The translations under genes were made by a program, and so were the position numbers. The notes beneath the pieces are model-generated. The model saw nothing but the letters and a program-made list of their open reading frames with translations. It had not been told where the DNA came from and did not search any database. A DNA stretch of 20,229 nucleotides, taken from CAYXVB01 sp964467785 (GTDB taxonomy: Bacteria > Bdellovibrionota > UBA1018). Shown piece by piece: positions 12,809-20,229 of the stretch (positions are counted from its first letter, which is position 1; each line of letters begins with the position of its first letter). The stretch is from positions 1 through 20,229 of the forward strand of contig CAYXVB010000059.1 in NCBI GenBank assembly GCA_964467785.1, given 5' to 3'.

Positions 12809-14878
12809 ATGGTGGGGGACGAAGTCAATTCGTATCCAATTCAACTGCTTGTGAACTACTGGGAAATTCGCCCGTCACGAATGGGCGAACACCTGGATCG
12901 TTTGCTCCGCCAAGGGGTTTCGCGGATCGCAACTTTCGTTCCATGGCAAGCGGTTGAGTCGGATATTTCTCATTCGCTGATGCGCTTCTTGATGGCGACC
13001 AGTGAGCGCAATATGCCGCTCTCGCTCATCTTGACTCCCGAGGTCGGGGTTCATTATCCGTTCTCGGGTTTGCCCAAAGATATCGTTCATCATACTGAGA
13101 ACAAAGCCCTCCATGCTCGCAAGGGGCCGGTCACGGTCAATCTGCCGCCCAATCAGTTCAGTCTGCCTTCATTGATGGCACCGGAGTTTTTGAAGCGCTA
13201 CTACAGCTTTTTAGCGCGCATGGACAATCTGCTGGCCGACTTCAAGCGGCTTCACCAGTCGCAGATGCAGGGAGAGGGCCACGGTCTCGAAGGTGTGACC
13301 GTCGTCCTCACGGGCAGCTTTTGGAAATACTACCGCGCTCCGCGCGATTGCGCCTTGGCCGCTTTTGGCGGGCTGGGTGGCGACTTTTCCTCGCCCGCGG
13401 CGCTCGATTATCGCAGTCGCGTCGATTACTTTTACTCCCGCCCCGAATTTTGCGATCCGACTCCAGCCGCCGCGAATCGCTGGAAGGCCCGTGCGCTGGA
13501 CGAAGTCAACCATCGCTGGTTTGCCCAGCAATCCGAGGCCGTTTTCAAGAGCCGGACATTCCAGATGGTCCGGCGCAAGGCTTTCTCGGCGCAGGTGCGC
13601 GAGATTGAGCTTTTCACGCCGGAGGCGGATCCCGCATTGCTTTACACGCGGTTTCTGCAGACGGTCTCGGGCGGTCATGGCGACTTTGCGCGCCTTTCGA
13701 GCATGCTCGACGAAGCCTCATCGCTTGCCGGTGTGGGGGCCTCGGGGAGTGCCGATTCGTTTGTGCACTGGAGCAGCCTGGGCGGCTTCCGCACGCTCAC
13801 CGATTCCGAAAAGCAGTTCCTGATCCTCAAGTCGCTGCTCCTCATGGGAGGCCAGGGCGGGGGCATCCTCGTCGACGAAGAGGAGTGGTTCTCGCTTTCC
13901 GCGGCGTTTCGCGCCCGGGCTGAGTCTCTGGCCCGCAGCTTTGCCCAGGGCGAAGTCCGGTTGCGGACGCGTGCCGCCTATCTCGCGCCGCATCTCTGGT
14001 CCTCGGCGGGTCCGCTTTGGAAAGAAGTCCATAAACGTCTCGGCCCCGAAGTGCGGATGATTTCCTCGTTGGACCGCCTCTCCCAGGATCGCGACGCCGC
14101 GTTGGTTGTCATCGATCCGCAGATCGTGATCACGCACGAGACGCTGGCTTCGCTCGTCTCCTGGGCCAAGTCCGGCCGCACCGTGGTTTTGCCGCGCACG
14201 GCTCTCTATACTGAGATGGCCCGCACGGAACTCGAACTTTTGGCCGCGCGCTCCAAGGCGATGGATCTGTCGCTCGGCGTCCGCTATCGCATCCACAGCC
14301 TAGGCGAGGGGCGCCTGATCGTGCACGACTTGCCCGATTCGGCCGAACTCTGGGCCCAGTTCGCCGGGCATCTGTTTTCGATCGCCGAGATCGAGGGCTA
14401 TTGCCAGGTCAGCGACTCGCGCGTCGCCATGGTGCCCTTGGAAAAGAGGGGCCAGGGTCTCGGGCTTTTCGTGATGAACCCCTCGCGAAGACCCGTTTCG
14501 GCTGACGTGGTGTTTCCCGGCGAAGTCACCATTTCCGATCTCGCGGCCGCGCTCGCCCAAGGGCAGCAGCCGGGCAAGTTGGAGCCGGTGGCCACGAGTC
14601 AACCCGATCACCGCTTCGCGCTCGACGTGCCTCCGTGCGGCGTATTGCCGCTGGCGATCGGCGGACTCTTTGTTGGCCAGGAAAGCGAGCGACTCAAGGC
14701 GGCCCTTTTGGCCAACGAAACACGTGAGAGCGCGATCCTCGCGGCCGTCTCGGAGTTGCCGGGCATGGAGGTCACCGCCGATCTCCTGAATACGACGGAC
14801 TCGGCCTTTGATGTGGCAGTTGAAAGGGAGTCGACGCCGAATCCTCAACGCAAACCCGGAGTGGATCTGTGGAGCTGA
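12809..14878 (+). CDS. glycoside-hydrolase-like (beta-galactosidase GH-A type) cytoplasmic protein
   Basis: The 689-residue protein has no signal peptide. Its N-terminus reads like the first strands of a (beta/alpha)8 glycosidase: LLVNYWEI, then a helix, RIATFVPWQAVE and LSLILTPEVGVHYP (72-85). A region near 400-480 (ALVVIDPQIVITHETLASLVSWAKSG-like) resembles the glutaminase-fold trimerisation domain of GH42 beta-galactosidases, and the C-terminal ~150 residues look all-beta. I cannot place both catalytic glutamates, so activity and substrate are open. An earlier ATG at 12773 is possible but would overlap the divergent promoter region; ATG 12809 is preferred. Its stop overlaps the next gene by 10 bp, so both are probably one functional unit. 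Confidence 0.6.
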   Translation: MVGDEVNSYPIQLLVNYWEIRPSRMGEHLDRLLRQGVSRIATFVPWQAVESDISHSLMRFLMATSERNMPLSLILTPEVGVHYPFSGLPKDIVHHTENKALHARKGPVTVNLPPNQFSLPSLMAPEFLKRYYSFLARMDNLLADFKRLHQSQMQGEGHGLEGVTVVLTGSFWKYYRAPRDCALAAFGGLGGDFSSPAALDYRSRVDYFYSRPEFCDPTPAAANRWKARALDEVNHRWFAQQSEAVFKSRTFQMVRRKAFSAQVREIELFTPEADPALLYTRFLQTVSGGHGDFARLSSMLDEASSLAGVGASGSADSFVHWSSLGGFRTLTDSEKQFLILKSLLLMGGQGGGILVDEEEWFSLSAAFRARAESLARSFAQGEVRLRTRAAYLAPHLWSSAGPLWKEVHKRLGPEVRMISSLDRLSQDRDAALVVIDPQIVITHETLASLVSWAKSGRTVVLPRTALYTEMARTELELLAARSKAMDLSLGVRYRIHSLGEGRLIVHDLPDSAELWAQFAGHLFSIAEIEGYCQVSDSRVAMVPLEKRGQGLGLFVMNPSRRPVSADVVFPGEVTISDLAAALAQGQQPGKLEPVATSQPDHRFALDVPPCGVLPLAIGGLFVGQESERLKAALLANETRESAILAAVSELPGMEVTADLLNTTDSAFDVAVERESTPNPQRKPGVDLWS

Positions 14879-15756
14879 CCTACGACTGGCATGGATTTCA
14901 GTCGATGTTCTATCCCAAGCGGCGCGTGCCCGCATCGGCGGCGGACGAACCCGCGGGCGCCGCGTACCTGGTGATCGATACTCCCGAGCGCTTGGAAGCG
15001 GTTCCGGACCGCGGTGAAGCGGTGATCCTCTCAACCTATTGCGACGGCGAGGACTACTCCGACTGGGTGGGCCACACGGTCTCCGAAATGGCCGTCGAGG
15101 TCACCCACCGCGAGCTCGTCTTGTTTGAGCGCAAGGATGTCGACTCCTGGATGGACGAATCGCTCGAGCTTCCGCATTTTTACGATCAGATCGAGCACCT
15201 GCGCCTACGCGCGGCGTCGCGCACCCTGACACGCGACCGAGGGGGCCGCGGGGCCTCCGGTGCTCCCGCAAGCCTGACTTACAAAGATGGCGCAAAGTTG
15301 GATGTGCAGCGCCATTTCCTTCTGGAGGCCTTGCAGAGTGGGGCTTGGTCACGGCTCTTGCCTTCGTCTTACGGTTTATTCATTTCGTTGCAGAAGGGCT
15401 CAGCCCGCCCCGCTGCGCCCGCGCGTGGCCAAACGGCGTTAATCGCTCCGGACTCCCAGAATCTCTTTGTCGTGATCCGTCGGGGCAGGGTGGATCTTTT
15501 TTGCGAACCCGAGCTTTCGAGCCTGGGCAAGGAGCGGTGCCGGCAGCCCCTAGAGATCGCACGCTATCTCTCCGAAAAGTATCTGGTTCCTGTCCAGGGT
15601 GTGATGGCCCAGGCTGACGAATGGAAACTCTGGTCCGAGTCCGAGAACCCCTGGCGTCAGATCGCGTTCGCCATCCGCAGCCATCATGTCCGCCTCTACC
15701 CGTTTCGCTGGAATGTCGTGACCTTGATTGCAACACGCGGCATTCTGGGGCTTTGA
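14869..15756 (+). CDS. conserved-looking protein of unknown function, partner of the glycosidase-like gene
   Basis: The 295-residue soluble protein starts with GTG at 14869; GGAG (14858-14861) lies 7 nt upstream and supports this start. It overlaps the previous gene by 10 bp, so translation is coupled. No signal peptide, membrane helix or catalytic motif I know is present. Visible features are an acidic/aromatic stretch (STYCDGEDYSDWVGHTVSE), a charged middle with HFYDQIEHLRLR, a low-complexity Arg/Gly/Ala segment around 118-132, and a C-terminal SEKYLVPVQGV region. It could be a subunit or regulator of the glycosidase-like protein, but that rests on gene order only. The gene looks real because the frame is long, starts well and keeps the G/C codon bias of its neighbours. 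Confidence 0.7.
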   Translation: MELTYDWHGFQSMFYPKRRVPASAADEPAGAAYLVIDTPERLEAVPDRGEAVILSTYCDGEDYSDWVGHTVSEMAVEVTHRELVLFERKDVDSWMDESLELPHFYDQIEHLRLRAASRTLTRDRGGRGASGAPASLTYKDGAKLDVQRHFLLEALQSGAWSRLLPSSYGLFISLQKGSARPAAPARGQTALIAPDSQNLFVVIRRGRVDLFCEPELSSLGKERCRQPLEIARYLSEKYLVPVQGVMAQADEWKLWSESENPWRQIAFAIRSHHVRLYPFRWNVVTLIATRGILGL

Positions 15757-15777
15757 TCCCGGTTCGCCCTCCGTGTT

Positions 15778-15806
15778 TGGTCCAGCAAAAGTTTGTATCT
15801 GGACCA
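15778..15806. promoter_or_regulatory. 8-bp inverted repeat upstream of the protease gene
   Basis: TGGTCCAG (15778-15785) and CTGGACCA (15799-15806) are perfect inverted copies separated by 13 nt, in the 98-bp gap before the protease. A smaller CGAAA-ATC-TTTCG repeat (15807-15819) follows. No T tract is present. The site could be an operator of the protease gene, or a weak terminator of the upstream pair. Confidence 0.35.
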
Positions 15807-15816
15807 CGAAAATCTT

Positions 15817-15846
15817 TCGACAAACGGGGTGGACTCAGGTTATGAC
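15817..15846 (+). promoter_or_regulatory. candidate promoter for the subtilisin-like protease
   Basis: TCGACA (15817-15822) and TATGAC (15841-15846) have an 18-nt spacer and match 9 of 12 consensus positions. The -10 box ends 8 nt before the ATG at 15855, and no good Shine-Dalgarno sequence precedes that ATG. Prediction only. Confidence 0.35.
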
Positions 15847-15854
15847 TCACCGCG

Positions 15855-17438
15855 ATGTATTTCTTTGTAAAGTCGGGTGTCGTCAACTTGGGTCTGGCTA
15901 GTTTGATTTCTCTGCTCTTCCTTGGCGTGGGCGCCGAAGCAGCAGGCACGAAAATCACGGTGGTGGATGGCCCCGCCGATCTCAGCCACATCAGATTAAA
16001 GGGCCTGCTCAACGTCAATGCCGCCGAGCAGGGCGGAAAGACGGGAGTTGACGACGATAAGAACGGTTTTGTCGACGATGTCCTGGGCTGGAACGCCGCC
16101 AGTAACAATCCTCAGTATATGCCGGCCGCGACCTTGAAGTTGTTTCAAGACAACCGCGACGCGATCTCGCAGATTTTCGACCTGTACAACCGCGTGGAGC
16201 TCGAGGAGCCGGAAGCCGTCAAAGGCTTCAATAACCTGCCGGCAGATTCGCGCAACACAGTGTCGTTGTTGTTAAAGGAGAGCCACGGTACCCACGTGTC
16301 CGGCATCGCCGCCTTGGCTAGCCAGGGCACGGCGCGACTTCAGAACCTCAACATCATGAGCCAAGCGAACGACTTGAAGGTCCGCTTTCCGGGCGCGCTT
16401 TCGGCCGCGACTGTCGTGCCCGCGACGGTGGACAGCCTGTTTGACTGGCACGCGAGCGCCTTGAGCGCCTTTGAAAGTCTTCTAGGCGTGCGGGCCAAGC
16501 GCTCGCTGTCGTTCTTTGATGATCGAACGCTGATCGACGCCGCGCTGGTGCCCGTGCAGAAACGCGCCCGCGAGCAGTCGCTGCTGCTGGCTCGTTACCT
16601 CGGCGCGAACGAAGCCCGGGTGGTCAACATGAGTATCGCTCAATCGCTGCGCTCGACCATCCAGCTCGTCGAGGGGATTTGGCAGGAGGAGCTCGCTAAG
16701 GCCAACCTCTCCCCCAAAACCAAGCGCACCAAGGTCCAGCAGGAAAACTACATCTATGCGATCCAGGGCATCTGGCTTGCCAATTCAAAGAAGTGGCAGG
16801 ACATTTTCGATGCGCTTCCAAACACGCTCTTTGTGATCGCCGCCGGTAACGACGGCGTGGATCTTTCCAAGAACCCCACGCTGCCCGCGCAACTCGCCAA
16901 GACCCAGCGCAATGCGATCACCGTGGCCGCCACCGATCAGGACGGATTGATCACGGACTTCTCGAACTACAACGCCGAGATCGTCAGCCTCGGTGCCTTG
17001 GGCAAGGCCGTGATTTCTTACGCGCCCGGTGGCATCGAAGGGCTTCGTCTGAGTGGCACCTCGATGGCTTCTCCCCAGGTGGCTGGCGTGGCCACACAGA
17101 TCTTCGAGATCAATCCGGACCTCAAACCGGCGGACGTCCGCCGCATCTTGGAAGGCACCACGGTCGATGTGGGTTCGCTTCAGGGCAAGACGATCACCGG
17201 TGGCCAGATGAGCCCAGAAACGGCGCTCGACGCCGCGCGCCGCTCAAATCATGTATCGCTCGAGGACGCGATCCGGACAGCCAAGTACTATGGCGATACG
17301 CCGATTCGGCCGATGTCCCGGTGGGCGGAGGGGCTTTCGGATCGCCTGCCGCACTCGACTTTCCGCGAGATGATCGACACGTTCGGCAAAGTATCGGTCA
17401 CTTCCGATATCGTTAAGGGAATGATGCGCCAGCGATAA
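15855..17438 (+). CDS. secreted subtilisin-like serine protease (peptidase S8)
   Basis: A 527-residue protein with a Sec signal peptide (about 1-30, ending AEAA). The S8 catalytic set is complete: Asp39 in ITVVDGPADLSH, His144 in ESHGTHVSG, the oxyanion Asn332 in VIAAGNDG, and Ser403 in SGTSMASPQVAG. GVDDDKNGFVDDVLGWN (64-80) is a metal-loop-like motif common in bacterial S8 enzymes. Two oddities stand out. The usual Asp-Thr-Gly around the catalytic Asp is Asp-Gly-Pro, and there is no inhibitor-type propeptide between the signal peptide and the catalytic domain. About 185 residues separate His144 from Asn332, roughly double subtilisin, with Lys/Arg-rich helical sequence in the insert. The C-terminal ~90 residues are an extra helical tail. 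It is exported and probably acts outside the cytoplasm. Its stop lies 8 bp from the convergent RCC1-protein stop. Confidence 0.93.
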   Translation: MYFFVKSGVVNLGLASLISLLFLGVGAEAAGTKITVVDGPADLSHIRLKGLLNVNAAEQGGKTGVDDDKNGFVDDVLGWNAASNNPQYMPAATLKLFQDNRDAISQIFDLYNRVELEEPEAVKGFNNLPADSRNTVSLLLKESHGTHVSGIAALASQGTARLQNLNIMSQANDLKVRFPGALSAATVVPATVDSLFDWHASALSAFESLLGVRAKRSLSFFDDRTLIDAALVPVQKRAREQSLLLARYLGANEARVVNMSIAQSLRSTIQLVEGIWQEELAKANLSPKTKRTKVQQENYIYAIQGIWLANSKKWQDIFDALPNTLFVIAAGNDGVDLSKNPTLPAQLAKTQRNAITVAATDQDGLITDFSNYNAEIVSLGALGKAVISYAPGGIEGLRLSGTSMASPQVAGVATQIFEINPDLKPADVRRILEGTTVDVGSLQGKTITGGQMSPETALDAARRSNHVSLEDAIRTAKYYGDTPIRPMSRWAEGLSDRLPHSTFREMIDTFGKVSVTSDIVKGMMRQR

Positions 17439-17446
17439 GACGAAGA

Positions 17447-20229
17447 CTACTTGATGCGGATATAGGCGGGGGTCGATGACTTCGGGTTAATGATCCCCAG
17501 CTGGCTGTAGCTGTTCGATCCCCAGCACTTGAGCGCTCCAGTGCCGGTGACAGTGGCGCAACCGTTATCATGCTTGAAGGAAACCTGAGTGTAGGATGTA
17601 CCGGCATCAATCAGGGTAGGAATCTGTCTACTGGTGGTCGTACCGTCCCCTAGTATGCCGTCGTAATTACTGCCCCAGCATTTAAGTGCGCCTGTCCCAG
17701 TGGTGATTCCGCAGGTGGAATACATTCCCGCCGAGATCCGAGAATAAGATGTGCCCGCGTCGATCAAAGTGGGTGAAGTACGGGAGGTGGTAGAATTGTC
17801 ACCGATCTGACCGTCTGCGTTTGCTCCCCAGCACTTGAGCTCTCCGGTTCCGCTGACAATCCCGCAGGTGTGTTGGCCGAAACTCGATATCTCCGAGTAG
17901 GACGTGCCGGCGTCAATCAAGGTTGGAAGATTCCGGGTAGTCGTTGTGCCATCTCCAAGTTGACCGCTACTGTTGTAGCCCCAGCACTTAACAGCGCCCG
18001 TGCTGCTGACCAGCCCGCAGGTGTGATAATATCCCGCGACTACTTGTGAGTAGGAGGTGCCGGCGTCGATCAGGGTGGGGAGGAGGCGGTTCGTCGTTGT
18101 GCCATCGCCTAGTTTTCCATATTGATTCTGTCCCCAACATTTGAGCGCGCCTGTATCGCGGACGATTCCGCAAGTATGGTAATAGCCGGCGCTTACTGTT
18201 GAATAAGACGTGCCTGCATCAATCTGCACGGGTAAAGACTGATCCGACGTAGTTCCGTTTCCGATCGTCCCATAATAGTTGTATCCCCAACATTTGAGCG
18301 CGCCTGTGTCTCGGAGGATCCCGCAAAAGTGGTAATACCCTCCAGAAATCTGCGAGTAGAGGCGGGTCGGATCCGTACGCGTGGGAATTTCCCGGTTGAT
18401 AAGGGTGCCGTCGCCGAGAGCTCCGTATAAGTTATTACCCCAGCAATAGACGGCACCTTCGCTGTCGATCGCGCAGGTTGCCATTGCTGCCTTCGCGACT
18501 TTGGTCTGTATGAAGCCGAGAGAGACTGTATTAGGCGTCAGGAACCTTTGGGAGTCACTGTTGCCTATTTGTCCGAAAGAGTTACTTCCCCAGCATTTGA
18601 GCAAGTTCGCGCTTGTCTTTCCGCAGGTGTGGTCGGTTCCCAGCGATATCTGGGAGTAGGTAGTCCCGGAGTCAATAGTGGTCGGTGTCAGTCGGTTTGT
18701 GACTGTACCGTCGCCGAGCCGCCCTGAACCGTTGTTTCCCCAGCATTTGAGGACACCGGTTCCGCGCACGATTCCGCAGGTGTGGCTATTGCCCGCCCAG
18801 ATAAAAGCGTAGGGGGTGCCGGAATCTATCAAAGTGGGGACACTGCGATTCGTGGTCGTGCCATCTCCGACTTGACCAGAGGAATTCCATCCCCAACACT
18901 TGAGATCGTCCGTGCCGCTGACTCCGGCCGATACTTGGGAGTAGGAAGTTCCGGCATCGATCGAAGTGGGTGTCGATCGCTGGGTGGTTGTGCCATCGCC
19001 GAGTTGGTTTGAGTCATTTCGTCCCCAGCATTTGAGCGCTCCGGTGCCGCTGACGATTCCGCAGGTGTGCGCGCCGCCTACCGAGACCTGAGCATAGGAA
19101 GTACCAGCGTTAATCACGATGGGAGACCGGCGAGTCGTGATGGTGCCGTCCCCTAATTGATTAAACAAATTGTATCCCCAGCATTTGAGGACACCCGTGC
19201 CACTGACGATTCCGCAACTATGGATCGATGTAGCTTTCGTTGAGAGCTGGGCATAGGATGTTCCCACGTCAATCGCGGTGGGCACGCTCTTGTTGATGGA
19301 GGTGGTATCGCCGAGCTCCCCGTTGGCATTGTTGCCCCAGCATTTGAGTTCTCCCGTACCGCTGACGAGGCCGCAGCTAAATCGATAGCCTGTTCCTATC
19401 TGAGCGTAGGAGGTTCCGGAGTCAATCAGGGTGGGTAATCCCCGATTGATGGTTGTGCCGTCTCCGAGTTGACCATAAGTATTGATCCCCCAGCATTTGA
19501 GGGCTCCGGTGCCGTTCAAAATCATGCAGCTAGTCTGGGCTCCAGAGGAGAGAGTCGCGATCGTGGCGGCGGGATTCTCGTCCCGGATCACGAGATTGTG
19601 CTGATCTATGGCGCTCAAGGCGAAATTTTCTCCGGCCGAGGGGCGTTGCAGTCGGACGAAAAGGTTTCGATCCGCTTGGTCGGCTCCGCTCGGGATAATT
19701 GAGTAGGGGACTGTGACGGAGGTTGCGCCAGCGGGAATGGTGACCTCCGAGGCGGTGAGGTCGTCATCGACTCCGGCGACCGCCGTGCCCGCCCGCTTGA
19801 GAGGGATTTTTATGTCCCCCAGTGAGGCCGGTGATAGGGTCAAAGTCAGTGATCGCGAACCGGCGCTTTCGGGGACTGATTCAAAATCCGTGGTCTGGTT
19901 CAGTGCAACACTGTGGGGGACGGCATCAACCAGGATCTTGGCCGCGGGCGGGGTGATCACCGCGCTGGTGGAAAGGTCTTGCGAATCCGAGGTCCGAGCG
20001 ATGGAGCCGCCGTTGAGGTCGATCGCGGCGCTCGTCGTGGCGCCCGCGCTGTCAAAGTCACCGGATTGCGGCTGATAGACGAAGGTGAGCTTGGAAGTGC
20101 CCGAGCCGCTCGAGTAGTTGGCGTAGCGGGTGACGCCGCCGACAGTGATGGGTATCCTAGGGGTGCCGCTCACTGTGGCGGTATCGGAAAGGGCGACGGA
20201 GTAGGTGACGTCCTGATTTTGATAGTAGA
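17447..20229 (-). CDS. large secreted-type RCC1-repeat protein with Calx-beta-like and Ig-like domains, N-terminus beyond window
   Basis: The frame is open to the right edge with 927 complete codons inside; a GTG at 20173 is internal, because homologous Ig-like sequence (VTYSVALSDTATVSG) continues upstream of it. In order: an Ig/SwmB-like module with YANYSSGSGTSKLTFVY and DLNGGS motifs, a Calx-beta-like module (SRSLTLTLSP...AGVDDDL...VTIPAGATSVTVPY), then 14 RCC1-type blades of about 51 residues to the C-terminus. Each blade has CWG-x-N-x-x-G-x-L-G-D-G-T and usually HTCG followed by S/RGTGAL, so each carries a cysteine pair, which fits an extracellular propeller. It lacks any enzymatic motif; adhesion or ligand binding is plausible but unproven. 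It converges on the protease gene with 8 bp between stops. Confidence 0.88.
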   Translation of the reverse strand, partial: YYQNQDVTYSVALSDTATVSGTPRIPITVGGVTRYANYSSGSGTSKLTFVYQPQSGDFDSAGATTSAAIDLNGGSIARTSDSQDLSTSAVITPPAAKILVDAVPHSVALNQTTDFESVPESAGSRSLTLTLSPASLGDIKIPLKRAGTAVAGVDDDLTASEVTIPAGATSVTVPYSIIPSGADQADRNLFVRLQRPSAGENFALSAIDQHNLVIRDENPAATIATLSSGAQTSCMILNGTGALKCWGINTYGQLGDGTTINRGLPTLIDSGTSYAQIGTGYRFSCGLVSGTGELKCWGNNANGELGDTTSINKSVPTAIDVGTSYAQLSTKATSIHSCGIVSGTGVLKCWGYNLFNQLGDGTITTRRSPIVINAGTSYAQVSVGGAHTCGIVSGTGALKCWGRNDSNQLGDGTTTQRSTPTSIDAGTSYSQVSAGVSGTDDLKCWGWNSSGQVGDGTTTNRSVPTLIDSGTPYAFIWAGNSHTCGIVRGTGVLKCWGNNGSGRLGDGTVTNRLTPTTIDSGTTYSQISLGTDHTCGKTSANLLKCWGSNSFGQIGNSDSQRFLTPNTVSLGFIQTKVAKAAMATCAIDSEGAVYCWGNNLYGALGDGTLINREIPTRTDPTRLYSQISGGYYHFCGILRDTGALKCWGYNYYGTIGNGTTSDQSLPVQIDAGTSYSTVSAGYYHTCGIVRDTGALKCWGQNQYGKLGDGTTTNRLLPTLIDAGTSYSQVVAGYYHTCGLVSSTGAVKCWGYNSSGQLGDGTTTTRNLPTLIDAGTSYSEISSFGQHTCGIVSGTGELKCWGANADGQIGDNSTTSRTSPTLIDAGTSYSRISAGMYSTCGITTGTGALKCWGSNYDGILGDGTTTSRQIPTLIDAGTSYTQVSFKHDNGCATVTGTGALKCWGSNSYSQLGIINPKSSTPAYIRIK
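17450..19564 (-). repeat. array of 14 RCC1-type blades (about 153-bp units)
   Basis: Fourteen CWG motifs recur at about 51-residue intervals. Repeats 9-13 (counted from the N-terminus) are very similar to each other, with shared stretches such as PTLIDAGTSY. Repeat 4 lacks about eight residues including HTCG. Repeat 7 is the most divergent (lacks the SGTGAL block and reads RFLTPNTVSLGF). Repeat 14 is a truncated cap. The array is coding, and its length-preserving units rule out a CRISPR or intergenic repeat. Confidence 0.9.

Noticed and set aside
12769..12828. Longer start for the isovaleryl-type dehydrogenase at 12828
   Set aside because: The 20 extra residues do not resemble the family and the ATG at 12768 has a well-spaced AGGAG.
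15757..15854. tRNA or small RNA in the gap before the protease
   Set aside because: Only short inverted repeats are present; no cloverleaf or strong terminator can be drawn.
17450..19564. Possible CRISPR or non-coding tandem array
   Set aside because: The units are about 153 bp, fully coding in one frame and match RCC1 blades.

Overview
The window is a gene-dense stretch of bacterial chromosome with high G+C content. No intergenic gap exceeds about 130 bp, and I see no RNA genes, mobile elements or CRISPR array. The gene style suggests a Gram-negative predatory-type lineage such as Bdellovibrionota/Oligoflexia. It includes paired prepilins with cysteine-rich C-terminal modules, a large secreted RCC1/Calx-beta-like protein, paired acyl-CoA dehydrogenases and many exported proteins of unknown function. 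This taxonomic guess is inference, not proof.

Layout, left to right. (1) Positions 1-2551, minus strand: S-adenosylmethionine decarboxylase (speH), a butyryl-CoA-dehydrogenase-type acyl-CoA dehydrogenase, and glucose-6-phosphate isomerase (pgi, cut by the window edge). The last two overlap by an ATGA. (2) Positions 2613-3653, plus strand: a histidine-rich polytopic membrane protein of unknown function, convergent with (3) two minus-strand prepilins (3680-5361) that share a cysteine cassette. Three 12-bp tandem repeats lie at the convergent junction. (4) Positions 5407-10425, plus strand: a tightly coupled four-gene operon in which every junction is an ATGA overlap. It encodes a membrane-anchored exported protein, a membrane-fused spermidine-synthase-like protein, a Tat-exported protein and an acyltransferase-3-like membrane protein. 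The spermidine-synthase-like frame is broken by a TGA where a Trp codon is expected, and its active site is atypical. (5) Positions 10431-12768, minus strand: a secreted protein made of four cysteine-paired modules, and an isovaleryl-CoA-dehydrogenase-type enzyme. (6) Positions 12809-15756, plus strand: a glycoside-hydrolase-like TIM-barrel protein overlapping an unknown partner. (7) Positions 15855-17438, plus strand: a secreted subtilisin-like protease that ends 8 bp from the stop of (8) a large minus-strand RCC1-repeat protein. That protein has 14 blades, which fits two seven-bladed propellers, and it runs off the right edge.

How the genes may work together: SpeH makes decarboxylated AdoMet, the aminopropyl donor that a spermidine-synthase-fold enzyme would use, so two separate transcription units here touch polyamine chemistry. 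The four-gene operon is the best candidate for an undescribed system: a membrane-bound aminopropyltransferase-like enzyme linked to an acyltransferase-like protein and two exported proteins suggests modification of an envelope or exported molecule. The two acyl-CoA dehydrogenases point to short-chain and branched-chain acyl-CoA oxidation. Several genes have a -10-like hexamer only 6-10 nt before the start codon and no Shine-Dalgarno sequence, which suggests leaderless mRNAs. Genes with TTG or GTG starts instead carry clear Shine-Dalgarno sequences.
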